Positions 6,664 to 14,023 of a stretch of DNA of 17,002 nucleotides are shown here, in pieces; positions within the stretch are counted from its first letter, which is position 1, and each line of letters opens with the position of its first letter. The stretch comes from Comamonadaceae bacterium. GTDB lineage: Bacteria; Pseudomonadota; Gammaproteobacteria; Burkholderiales; Burkholderiaceae. The stretch covers positions 1 to 17,002 of the forward strand of contig CANNNB010000025.1 in assembly GCA_947505995.1 (NCBI GenBank), given 5' to 3'. The notes beneath the pieces are model-generated. The model was given only the letters and a program-made list of their open reading frames with translations, made no database searches and was not told the origin of the DNA. The position numbers and the translations under genes are program-made.

Positions 6664-7205
6664 AGGCCCTTCATCCACGCTTGCCTGAGAGCAGGCGCAG
6701 AGCTTGACTCGTGCAGCCAGATTCCAAAAAACAGCTGCGCAAACAAGGGGTCCTGAATGCGACCAATGACTTTGTCGTTCAATAGAAATTCGACGCCAAC
6801 GTTGGGCGCATTGACCGCCTGAAGTCGATCGCCTTTTTGAACGTTCGGAAAAATATCTAACATGGCTTTAAGCCAATTACTTTCTTGGTCGCGCGAGAAT
6901 GCGCCGACTTTGCGCATTTCATCGATGGACCTTTTTGAAATGGCTTCGCCTTCCAAGCTTCTGAGGTAAGACACCTCCAAAACGAACGCGTGCGCCGAAT
7001 AGCTTGTCATGGAAAAGCCAGGGCGCAACCAGAGACGCGCGTCATAAACGTCAAAGCCCCAAATGCTCAAGCGTTGTTGAGTGGAGGGTTTAACCCCCGG
7101 CAGCAAGAGTGGCGATGCATGCGCCAAATTCAAACTCACGTGGCATGCGAGCAAGCACATGCCCAGGCCCCATGAAAAACGACGTTGAAGGCGAAGAGAA
7201 GACAC
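6660..7205 (-). CDS. Exported chalcone-isomerase-like protein
   Basis: A member of the bacterial chalcone-isomerase-like family (PF16036 type), 181 residues from the proposed GTG start at 7205. That start gives a textbook signal peptide: basic RLQRR, hydrophobic GLGMCLLACHVSL, and a cleavage site after AHA near residue 30. The mature protein has the family's GVKPSTQQRLSIWGFDVYDARLWLRPGF, KRSIDEMRKVG, WLKAMLDIFPNVQKGDRL and FFGIWL segments. Longer ATG starts at 7259 and 7241 would overlap the end of cfa and put about 12-18 polar residues before the signal. The GTG lies 1 base after the cfa stop and has AAAAGG 7 bases upstream. The true enzymatic role is unlikely to be flavonoid chemistry. Plant proteins of this fold include fatty-acid-binding forms, so periplasmic acyl-lipid binding is a plausible inference. 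Confidence 0.82.
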   Translation of the reverse strand: MSSLRLQRRFSWGLGMCLLACHVSLNLAHASPLLLPGVKPSTQQRLSIWGFDVYDARLWLRPGFSMTSYSAHAFVLEVSYLRSLEGEAISKRSIDEMRKVGAFSRDQESNWLKAMLDIFPNVQKGDRLQAVNAPNVGVEFLLNDKVIGRIQDPLFAQLFFGIWLHESSSAPALRQAWMKGL

Positions 7206-7206
7206 T

Positions 7207-8430
7207 TCAATGCCTTTTCTGCAAGGTGAACTGAATGACATCCGTGTTGGCTTCATCAAATGCGGCCTCGCAATAAGCCAAATAGAACTCCCACAAACGA
7301 ATGAACTTAGCGTCGAATCCCAATTTCAAGACCTGCGCTTCCTGGGCCATGAAGTCATGCCGCCAACGCCTTAAAGTTTCTGCGTAATCGGGCCCAAACT
7401 TCAGCTCATCAATCACCTCTAAACCTGCCAAGCGGGCTTGTCTTCTGAACTCGGAGGGGCTTGGCAAACACCCGCCAGGAAAAATGTACTGCTGAATAAA
7501 GTCTGTCGACTTTACATAGCGATCAAACAGCGCATCGTCAATCACAATGCTTTGAATGCAGGCCTTGCCGCCAGGCTTCAATTGTTGGCTGATGGTTTGA
7601 AAGTAGGTTGGCCAAAACTCTTGGCCAACCGCTTCAATCATTTCGATCGAACAGACGGCGTCGTATGGGCCATCATCAATGTCGCGGTAGTCTTGCAAAC
7701 GCAAGTCTGTTTTTTCAGATTTGCCGTTCCATTTCATTCGCGCATTGGCAAAAGCAAGCTGCTCGGTCGACAATGTCACGCCAGTCAAACTGGCGCCAAA
7801 GTCTTGTGTTGCCATTTCGGCCAAAGCACCCCAACCACAACCAATTTCAAGCACCCGCGAACCCACACCCACATCGGTCATGCGCAACGCACGACGGACC
7901 TTGGCGCGCTGAGCATCGCCCATGCTTTGGCTAAAATCACCCTCAAACAAAGCAGAGGAATAGTTCATGGTGCCATCTAACCAGAGTTCATAAAACGCGT
8001 TGCCCAAATCGTAGTGCGCATGAATATTTTTCCGGCTATTGGCCTTGTGATTGCGATTGAGCAAGTGCTTGATGCGGTAGGCCATTCGGCCCCACCAAGA
8101 CCCAAAAATCAAATCGTCGATCACGCGTCTGTTTTGAATCATGACCCGCAGCAAGTCGCTCAATGATGGCGTGCTCCAATCTCCGGCAATGTAAGACTCT
8201 GCAAAACCAATGTCGCCCGACTTCAAGCTGGCCGTGAAGACGTTCCAGTTTTGAAGGCTGATGGCGGCGTGGAGGGTTGACGATTGGCCAAACACCTTGG
8301 TGCTGCGGTCGGGAAACTGGACCGTCAAAGTGCCGTGTTCCATTTTTTCAAGCAATTGCAAAACTCTGCGAACGGCCATGGGTGCAGATTGAAGCTCGAA
8401 TGAGGTGCTGGTTGAGGGACTGGAGTTCAT
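7207..8430 (-). CDS. Cfa-type SAM-dependent fatty acyl methyltransferase
   Basis: A 407-residue protein of the cyclopropane-fatty-acyl-phospholipid synthase family, which transfers a methylene/methyl group from S-adenosylmethionine to the double bond of phospholipid acyl chains at the membrane. An N-terminal Cfa domain (about 1-125) precedes the Rossmann methyltransferase: HYDLGNAFYELWLD at 139-152, SAM motif VLEIGCGWG at 193-201, EMIEAVG with Glu266, and DFIQQYIFPGG at 310-320. Compared by eye with E. coli Cfa, Glu239 and Tyr317 have counterparts (Glu266, Tyr349) and Ile268 is kept (Ile295). However, Cys139 is replaced by Ser159 and His266 by Gln293, so the bicarbonate-binding base site is altered. 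That may mean a methylated or methylene product rather than a cyclopropane. It is tightly linked to the FAD and DUF1365 genes. No symbol is given because cfa would overstate the reaction. Confidence 0.92.
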   Translation of the reverse strand: MNSSPSTSTSFELQSAPMAVRRVLQLLEKMEHGTLTVQFPDRSTKVFGQSSTLHAAISLQNWNVFTASLKSGDIGFAESYIAGDWSTPSLSDLLRVMIQNRRVIDDLIFGSWWGRMAYRIKHLLNRNHKANSRKNIHAHYDLGNAFYELWLDGTMNYSSALFEGDFSQSMGDAQRAKVRRALRMTDVGVGSRVLEIGCGWGALAEMATQDFGASLTGVTLSTEQLAFANARMKWNGKSEKTDLRLQDYRDIDDGPYDAVCSIEMIEAVGQEFWPTYFQTISQQLKPGGKACIQSIVIDDALFDRYVKSTDFIQQYIFPGGCLPSPSEFRRQARLAGLEVIDELKFGPDYAETLRRWRHDFMAQEAQVLKLGFDAKFIRLWEFYLAYCEAAFDEANTDVIQFTLQKRH

Positions 8431-8432
8431 GA

Positions 8433-9272
8433 TCAGCTGATTTTCGAAATAATCGTTGGGGAGACTTGTGCGCGTGAGACCAATTCAGAGGGCGGCTCTG
8501 GTTTGGTCATGAATGGCACGCGTTTAAGCCAAAGTAAGAGGGCGTGCCAGTGAATGCGAAGCACAACAGCAAATGTAAACAAGGGATAGCGCCAAAAAGT
8601 ACGCCGAATTTCTTCGCGCGTGGCTGGCACCAAAGCGCCGCTGATGCTGGTTTGAATCAAAGGGCCGCTGTCATCGCCATGGTCAACCCGGGCAACAATC
8701 CGCTCAACATCCGCTTGCGTCGTGCGCATGAACCTGAATTCATATTGACCTTTGACATCACAAAATGGCGAGACATGAAAAATCTTGTTGGCGTGTTCGG
8801 AGCGGCCAAATTTTGGGTCTGGCAACAAATAACAATGGCGCTCGCCAAAGGTGTTGTGGACTTCTGCCAAGATGGCTGCCAGCGTATTGTCAGATCGATG
8901 GCAATACCAAAAGCTCACTGGCTTGAAGGTATATCCCAACACTCTTGGAAATGTTTGGAGCCAAATTTCACCCTTGGCGTCATGGATGTTTTCACTGGCA
9001 AGCAGTTCTTCGATCCAGGCCAGCGCGCCGCCATTTTGGGGCAGGCGTCCATCGCCATGATCGGCATCAAAAAAAGACAACAAGCCAGCTTTGTTGATTG
9101 AAAGCTCTGTGCGGTTTGACATGCCATTGTTTGAAACTTTGTTGGCCAAGGCCTGCAAATGCCTCATCGGTAGCATCAAAAAATAAGCGCTGTAATCAAA
9201 GGCGTGACGCGTTGGGCGCAGGCGAACGTGTCGCACTTGACCGTGCCCCAACAGTACGCCGCCCGAGTTCAT
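8433..9272 (-). CDS. DUF1365 family protein
   Basis: A 279-residue protein with the complete DUF1365 pattern: GHGQVRHVRLRPTRHAFDY at the N-terminus, LGYTFKPVSFWYCH near 112-125, EVHNTFGERHCYLLP near 137-151, KIFHVSPFCDVKGQYEFRF near 162-180, and the C-terminal amphipathic/hydrophobic stretch FTFAVVLRIHWHALLLWLKRVPF. DUF1365 genes are almost always found with a Cfa-like methyltransferase and a COG2907 FAD protein, as here, so a role in the same acyl-chain modification is well supported; the reaction itself is not established. The conserved His, Cys and Glu residues could indicate a metal or catalytic site, which is conjecture. The start overlaps the stop of the FAD gene in ATGA with GAGG upstream, and the stop lies 2 bases before cfa. 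Confidence 0.93.
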   Translation of the reverse strand: MNSGGVLLGHGQVRHVRLRPTRHAFDYSAYFLMLPMRHLQALANKVSNNGMSNRTELSINKAGLLSFFDADHGDGRLPQNGGALAWIEELLASENIHDAKGEIWLQTFPRVLGYTFKPVSFWYCHRSDNTLAAILAEVHNTFGERHCYLLPDPKFGRSEHANKIFHVSPFCDVKGQYEFRFMRTTQADVERIVARVDHGDDSGPLIQTSISGALVPATREEIRRTFWRYPLFTFAVVLRIHWHALLLWLKRVPFMTKPEPPSELVSRAQVSPTIISKIS

Positions 9273-10564
9273 GCATTGACCCTCTTGAGCAGCTCTCTGG
9301 CCACCGACAAACCAGACTTCAGGCCATCTTCATGAAAGCCATAGCCAAGCCAAGCACCTGCATACCAAGTATGTTGCTGGCCTTGTATTTGATGCAAATG
9401 TTGCTGCGCATCAATGGCTGGCAAATCAAACACGGGGTGAGCGTAATCAATGGTTTGAATGATTTTTTGCGGATCAATGCTTTGCGTTGGATTAAGCGAC
9501 ACCACAACCGCCTGAGAGTAGGGCAGTGGTTGCAATTTGTTCAGCAAATAGTGCAAGCACACTCTGCTATTTTCTTGCTGGTCATTTTCTGCGCGCACAT
9601 AATTCCATGCCGCCCAAGCCTTGTGCCGGCTTGGCAACACTTTTTCATCGGTGTGCAAGACCGCCACATTGTCTTGGTAACGGATGGCCGACAAGCATTG
9701 CGACTCGGACGGGCTTGGTGCTCTGAGTAATTGCAAGGCTTGATCCGAGTGCGTACATACCACCACTTCGTCAAAGCGTTCTGCATGGTTTTCAGTCATC
9801 ACGCGCACCCCGTCTTCGTCGCGCTCAATCATTTGGACGGGCGTGTTCAATCGCTTATCGGCAATGCCGCTCACGATTTTTTCAACATAGTTGCGTGAGC
9901 CGCCCTTTACGGTGAACCAGCGTGGGCGATTGCTCACTTGAATCAGGCCATGGTTATGACAAAAGCGAATCATGGTGGCCACTGGAAAGGCCAACATTTG
10001 ATCGGTTGGGCAACTCCAAATGCACCCCATCATGGGTAAGAAATACCAGTTCTTAAAGGCATCGCTGAAGCCGTGTTGTTTTAAAAATTCAGAAAGTGGC
10101 TGCCGCATTTCACTTTCTGCTTGCTGCTGCGCAATGCGCGTGCACAGTTTGTTGAAGCGCAAAACGTCGTACAACATCTTTAAGAATTTTGGTCGAAGTA
10201 AATTTCTGCGTTGTGCAAAAACAGTGTCTAAGTTGCTGCCACTCCATTCCAAGGCCTCTTGGCCCCAGGCCTTGGGTGCTTGCACAGAAAACGACATGTC
10301 GGACAAGGCTGTCTCGACACCCAACTCCGAAAACAAGTTGATCAAGTTGGGATAGGTTCTTTCGTTGAAAACCAAAAAGCCAGTGTCCACGCCGTAGGTG
10401 AGCAAACCTTTGTCGGTGGGCAAGGTGATGTCCACGGTGTTGGCATGCCCGCCAAAGTAGGCACCGGCCTCATACAGCGTGATATCGGCTTGGCCTTGAA
10501 GGCTGTGCGCCACAGCCAAACCTGAAATGCCCGAACCAACAATGGCAATCTTTTTGTACTTCAA
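9269..10564 (-). CDS. FAD-dependent amine-oxidase-like protein (COG2907)
   Basis: A 431-residue flavoprotein of the NAD(P)-binding/amine-oxidase superfamily, COG2907 type. The dinucleotide-binding motif is GSGISG at 10-15, the FAD ribose-binding Glu is likely Glu32 in LYEAGAYFGGHANTVD, and later come FLPMMGCIWSCPTDQM, WFTVKGGSRNYVEKI, and the C-terminal FAD segment WYAGAWLGYGFHEDGLKSGLSVA. Members of this family co-occur with DUF1365 and Cfa-like genes; in related clusters a flavoprotein is thought to desaturate or oxidise methylated acyl chains. The start is TTG at 10564: no in-frame ATG lies between the upstream gene and the motif, and AAGAG precedes the TTG by 7 bases. It begins the tightly coupled eight-gene block, 47 bases after the glutathione peroxidase stop. 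Confidence 0.93.
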   Translation of the reverse strand: MKYKKIAIVGSGISGLAVAHSLQGQADITLYEAGAYFGGHANTVDITLPTDKGLLTYGVDTGFLVFNERTYPNLINLFSELGVETALSDMSFSVQAPKAWGQEALEWSGSNLDTVFAQRRNLLRPKFLKMLYDVLRFNKLCTRIAQQQAESEMRQPLSEFLKQHGFSDAFKNWYFLPMMGCIWSCPTDQMLAFPVATMIRFCHNHGLIQVSNRPRWFTVKGGSRNYVEKIVSGIADKRLNTPVQMIERDEDGVRVMTENHAERFDEVVVCTHSDQALQLLRAPSPSESQCLSAIRYQDNVAVLHTDEKVLPSRHKAWAAWNYVRAENDQQENSRVCLHYLLNKLQPLPYSQAVVVSLNPTQSIDPQKIIQTIDYAHPVFDLPAIDAQQHLHQIQGQQHTWYAGAWLGYGFHEDGLKSGLSVARELLKRVNA

Positions 10565-10611
10565 GATGTTGCTCTTTCTCTGGGTTCCAATGGGTCCTAA
10601 TTGTGCAAAGC
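10565..10611 (-). promoter_or_regulatory. 47-base spacer upstream of the lipid block
   Basis: This is the only gap of any size within the minus-strand series between the glutathione peroxidase gene and the end of the block. Read by eye on the minus strand it contains no ECF-type TGATC...TAAGA pair, no good sigma70 pair and no hairpin with a U-run. Transcription may therefore read through from upstream, or the promoter may lie inside the glutathione peroxidase gene. Confidence 0.25.
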
Positions 10612-11217
10612 TCAGGATGCTTTTCGAGCGAGGCTTTTCTCAATGGCCTGCACCAAGCTTTTGCTTTCAGGGCTTGTCATGCTGTTGTAGCTGTCAATCA
10701 GCTTGCCGTCGCGGCCAATCAAGTATTTGTAAAAATTCCACTTGGGCCTTTGGCCAGGGTCCTGTGCCAACTGCTTGAAAAAGGGTGCGGCCGCATCGCC
10801 AGTGACCGCTGTTTTTGTAAACATCGGGAACTTCACACCAAAGGTGCTTTCGCAAAAATCGGCGATGTCTTGGTTACTGGATTTTTCCTGTGCGAAGTCG
10901 TTGGAAGGAAAGCCCAAAACCACCAAGCCTTTGTCTTTGTATTGGCCGTAGACCGCTTCTAGGCCCTTGTACTGCGACGTGAAGCCACAATAACTGGCGG
11001 TGTTGACCACCAAGATGACCTTGCCACTGTATTGGCACAGCGATTGAGGTTTTTCATCTTGTAGTCTTGGAAATGTATGGTTCAGCAAGGCGGGGCACGC
11101 TGCTGACAGCGCGTTGGCCGGGGTCGTTGACTGCGCCCAGCTGGATGACATGCTCAGCAGCCAAAGCGCCAAGGCCAATGATTGGAAAAGCCTGATGAAA
11201 GTCATTGAACTGTCCAT
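10612..11217 (-). CDS. Exported glutathione peroxidase-family protein
   Basis: A 201-residue thiol peroxidase of the glutathione peroxidase family carrying a signal peptide (hydrophobic LFQSLALALWLLSMSSSWAQ, cleavage near residue 29), so it should act in the periplasm on organic or lipid hydroperoxides. The peroxidatic cysteine is Cys77 in VNTASYCGFTSQY. The second motif reads GFPSNDFAQE with Asp107 where many family members have Gln, and the Trp-Asn pair of the catalytic tetrad is W160-N161 in KWNFYKYLIGRDG. A further Cys122 (FCESTFGV) could be resolving, suggesting thioredoxin-like rather than glutathione reduction. The start at 11217 is the longest; ATG at 11205 gives an equally good signal peptide, and neither has a clear Shine-Dalgarno. 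It lies between glnE and the lipid-modification block, on the same strand as both. Confidence 0.88.
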   Translation of the reverse strand: MDSSMTFIRLFQSLALALWLLSMSSSWAQSTTPANALSAACPALLNHTFPRLQDEKPQSLCQYSGKVILVVNTASYCGFTSQYKGLEAVYGQYKDKGLVVLGFPSNDFAQEKSSNQDIADFCESTFGVKFPMFTKTAVTGDAAAPFFKQLAQDPGQRPKWNFYKYLIGRDGKLIDSYNSMTSPESKSLVQAIEKSLARKAS

Positions 11218-11260
11218 TCTGTTTTGTGACTGAACAGTTTACTTCTATTTTTTTATCTTG
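11218..11260 (-). promoter_or_regulatory. AT-rich glnE-gpx spacer
   Basis: A 43-base AT-rich gap between the glnE stop and the peroxidase start, with a 7-base T-run on the plus strand (A-run on the minus strand). On the minus strand there is no terminator-like U-run after glnE, while TAAACT gives a weak -10-like match. A short symmetric ACTG-AA-CAGT lies at 11229-11238. A promoter for the peroxidase gene is plausible but not shown. Confidence 0.25.
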
Positions 11261-14023
11261 TCACGGGCTGTTTAATCCCTTTGCAGCGTCAGGAAAGACA
11301 GCCCGCCAAAATGTCAGAATAGCTTCTCTTTCTTTTTGCAGGTCGGCTTGTGGCACCTGGGTTGGCGCCTCGTTCAGGCGCGCTTTGTGTTGCACACGGC
11401 GCAGCTCGCGGTAGGCCGTAGAAGCCTTCAAACCGACGTCCTTGGGCAGCAACCCTGCCTCTTCGGCGCGCTGAAGCAACGCAATATTGCCCACGTTGTC
11501 GGCCATTTCCGGGTGCGCACAGGCGTGCATGAGGACCAAATACTGAACTGCAAACTCGGCATCGACCATGCCACCCGGGCTGTGCTTCACATCAAAAAGG
11601 TCTTGCTTGATGGTGTGTGCCGATCTGACCCGATTGCGCATGGTGACGATTTCAGACTTCAAAGAGGTTTCATCACGCGGTGCACTGATGACGCTGCGAC
11701 GAACCTGGTTAAAGCGGTTGGCCATGGCCTCATGGCCCATGACAAAGCGTGCGCGCGTCATAGCCTGGTGCTCCCAGGTCCACGCGGTGTTGCTGCCTCT
11801 TTGTTGTTGATAGTCTTCAAATGCGGAGAAAGTGGTCACCAACAAACCTGAACTTCCATTGGGACGAAGCGCCGTATCGATTTCAAACAAATCGCCCTCG
11901 GAGGTTTTGACCGTGAACCAATTAATGAGCTTTCGGACAAAAGCGCCATAGACCTCTTGTGCCCGCTCATCGGCATCTTCGTAGACAAAGACAATGTCTA
12001 AATCGCTGCCATAACCTAGCTCTTTGCCACCCAATTTGCCGTAAGCCACTATGCCAAACAGCGGCGCCTCTCGGTGTCGATTTTTCAAACACGACCAACA
12101 CCATTCGGCCGTGACACGCAATACGGCATCGGCCATGGCGCTTAAGTCGTCGGCCACCTGCTCCACGGTCAAACGCCCCTCCACATCTCGCGCCAAGGTT
12201 CGGAAAACCTCGGCATGATGGGCGCGGCGAAGCAAGTTCAACAAGTTCTCTTCGTCATCTTCATCGGTTCTTTTTAAGGCTGCCCGCCGGGCCTGTAGCT
12301 CAGACTCAAAGTCTTGCGCCACGAACCTTTGTTGCAACACATCGCCATTGGCCAACTCATCAATCACGCCTGGATGCTGAACCAAATAGCGGGCGGGCCA
12401 TTTGGCCGCGCCCAACAAGCGCAGCAACCTTTCATGAACAGCTGGGCGCTCCAGCATCATGGCCAAGTAACTTTCGCGGCGCATCAATGGCTCCATCCAG
12501 TCTGCCATGCGGACCACGGCATCCTCTTCGACCCGGCCTTCTTGGAGCCATTGGGCGGTGCGCTGCAACAAGCGCATTAAGCGGCCTCTTGCATCGTCCC
12601 TAAGGCTTTTGACCTTGGGGCTGTCTTGCCAATGGGCCAAGCGTTTTCGAGCCTCTCCCTGAAACAGGTCCAACACGGCCTCTAACTCGGGGCGCTCTCG
12701 CGCAGCGCTCGTCTGACATGACTTGCACTGCCGATCACCCCCCAACAAAATATCGAACTCATGCGCCACGACTTCGCGGTGCGCATCTAAATCGGTTAGA
12801 AAGTCAGAGCTCGAACCATACGCCATGGTTTTGGCAATCCACTGCAAATCGTGGTCTTGAGTGGGTAGCACATGCGTTTGTTGATCGTCTAAGTACTGAA
12901 TTCGATGTTCTACTTTGCGCAAAAATTCATAGGCTTGGGTCAGTGCCTTTGCGGTTTCTTCAGGCATTAGCCCCGCTTTGGCCACGCGCTTGATGGCATC
13001 GAGGGTGGGGCGAGTTCGCAGCTCTGGAAACTGCCCGCCCCGAACCACCTGCAACAGTTGCACCGTGAATTCAATTTCACGAATGCCGCCTCTTGAAAGC
13101 TTGACATCGTTGGCACGCTCGGGATGTCCGGCGCTTCTTTGGGCAGCATGATCGCGAATTTGTTGGTGCAAGGTTCTCAAGGACTCAAAAACGTTGTAGT
13201 CCAAATACCGTCTGAAAACAAAGGGTAAAACAACACTGCGAAGCTTGGCGGCAGAGCCATTTTGGATGGCGCTTCTGGGTGCGATTACCCGGCTTTTCAT
13301 CCATGCAAATCGCTCCCACTCACGGCCTTGGACCAACAAGTATTCTTCAAGTGCGCCCAATGAGACCACACTGGGCCCTGAATTGCCGTTGGGCCTGAGC
13401 GCCAAGTCCATGCGAAACACAAAACCATGTTCTGTGATTTCACCCAGCAATGTAAAGATGGCTTTGACTGCGCGGCTGAAATATTCTTGCACCGAAATTT
13501 TGCCTAAGCCCTGTGCGTTACCGGCCGTTTCGCCGTCCTCGTCGTACACATAAATGAGGTCGATGTCACTTGAGACATTGAGCTCTCGCGCACCCAGCTT
13601 GCCCATACCGACCACCCAAAACTCTGCTCTTTCGCCAGATGGCAAAAGCGGTGCGCCGTGCCTTGCATCAAGGTCATGGAAGGCCTGCTGACAGGCTTCG
13701 TCGAGGGCCATTTCCGCCAGGTGGGTCACCCCCAGGGTAATGGTTTCAAGTGAGGCGTCTTGCTCACAGTCCAATGTAACCAGGTGGTACATGGTCCATT
13801 GACGCAAGATTCGCAATGCCGGCCCCACCTCGTGACCTTGGCTGCGCAATCGTTGGTAGACCTGTGTCAATAACTCTCGGTGTGGCACGCCTGCTGGCAA
13901 AGTCGCAAAGACGTCGGTATAGCGCCTTTGAAGCCGCTGAAAAAAACGCGACCCTTCTGAGAGCGGCAGAGGACGTTTTGAATCCATGGCGTGTTGTGTC
14001 TCAAGTGGGCTTGTCGCGGTCAT
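11261..14023 (-). CDS. glnE: Bifunctional glutamine synthetase adenylyltransferase/deadenylylase
   Basis: A 920-residue GlnE, close to the usual 940-980. It controls nitrogen assimilation by adding and removing AMP on a tyrosine of glutamine synthetase, under PII (GlnB) control. Two nucleotidyltransferase modules are visible. The N-terminal adenylyl-removing half has GKLGARELN at 141-149 and SSDIDLIYVYDE with Asp153 and Asp155. The C-terminal adenylylating half has GKLGGKELGYGSDLDIVFVYED with Asp674 and Asp676. RMDLALRPNGNSG (near 204-216) and DTALRPNGSSG repeat the second motif of each half, and RGGIREIEF and PGGMVDAEF follow each domain. The start at 14023 has AGGGA 4 bases upstream; a second ATG lies 36 bases inside. 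It is transcribed away from the yhdP-like gene across only 40 bases. Confidence 0.97.
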   Translation of the reverse strand: MTATSPLETQHAMDSKRPLPLSEGSRFFQRLQRRYTDVFATLPAGVPHRELLTQVYQRLRSQGHEVGPALRILRQWTMYHLVTLDCEQDASLETITLGVTHLAEMALDEACQQAFHDLDARHGAPLLPSGERAEFWVVGMGKLGARELNVSSDIDLIYVYDEDGETAGNAQGLGKISVQEYFSRAVKAIFTLLGEITEHGFVFRMDLALRPNGNSGPSVVSLGALEEYLLVQGREWERFAWMKSRVIAPRSAIQNGSAAKLRSVVLPFVFRRYLDYNVFESLRTLHQQIRDHAAQRSAGHPERANDVKLSRGGIREIEFTVQLLQVVRGGQFPELRTRPTLDAIKRVAKAGLMPEETAKALTQAYEFLRKVEHRIQYLDDQQTHVLPTQDHDLQWIAKTMAYGSSSDFLTDLDAHREVVAHEFDILLGGDRQCKSCQTSAARERPELEAVLDLFQGEARKRLAHWQDSPKVKSLRDDARGRLMRLLQRTAQWLQEGRVEEDAVVRMADWMEPLMRRESYLAMMLERPAVHERLLRLLGAAKWPARYLVQHPGVIDELANGDVLQQRFVAQDFESELQARRAALKRTDEDDEENLLNLLRRAHHAEVFRTLARDVEGRLTVEQVADDLSAMADAVLRVTAEWCWSCLKNRHREAPLFGIVAYGKLGGKELGYGSDLDIVFVYEDADERAQEVYGAFVRKLINWFTVKTSEGDLFEIDTALRPNGSSGLLVTTFSAFEDYQQQRGSNTAWTWEHQAMTRARFVMGHEAMANRFNQVRRSVISAPRDETSLKSEIVTMRNRVRSAHTIKQDLFDVKHSPGGMVDAEFAVQYLVLMHACAHPEMADNVGNIALLQRAEEAGLLPKDVGLKASTAYRELRRVQHKARLNEAPTQVPQADLQKEREAILTFWRAVFPDAAKGLNSP

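Noticed and set aside
7207..8430. Calling the methyltransferase a standard cyclopropane synthase named cfa
   Set aside because: Family membership is clear, but two bicarbonate-site residues differ and the operon context suggests a different acyl product.
8544..9730. Long plus-strand open frames opposite the DUF1365 and FAD genes (185 and 210 codons)
   Set aside because: Both strands cannot plausibly encode these; the minus-strand proteins show full conserved motifs and ATGA coupling, while the antisense products show no domain-like pattern.
11336..11851. 171-codon plus-strand open frame opposite glnE
   Set aside because: It lies entirely antisense to the well-supported C-terminal part of glnE, and its product matches no family I recognise and looks like a shadow frame.
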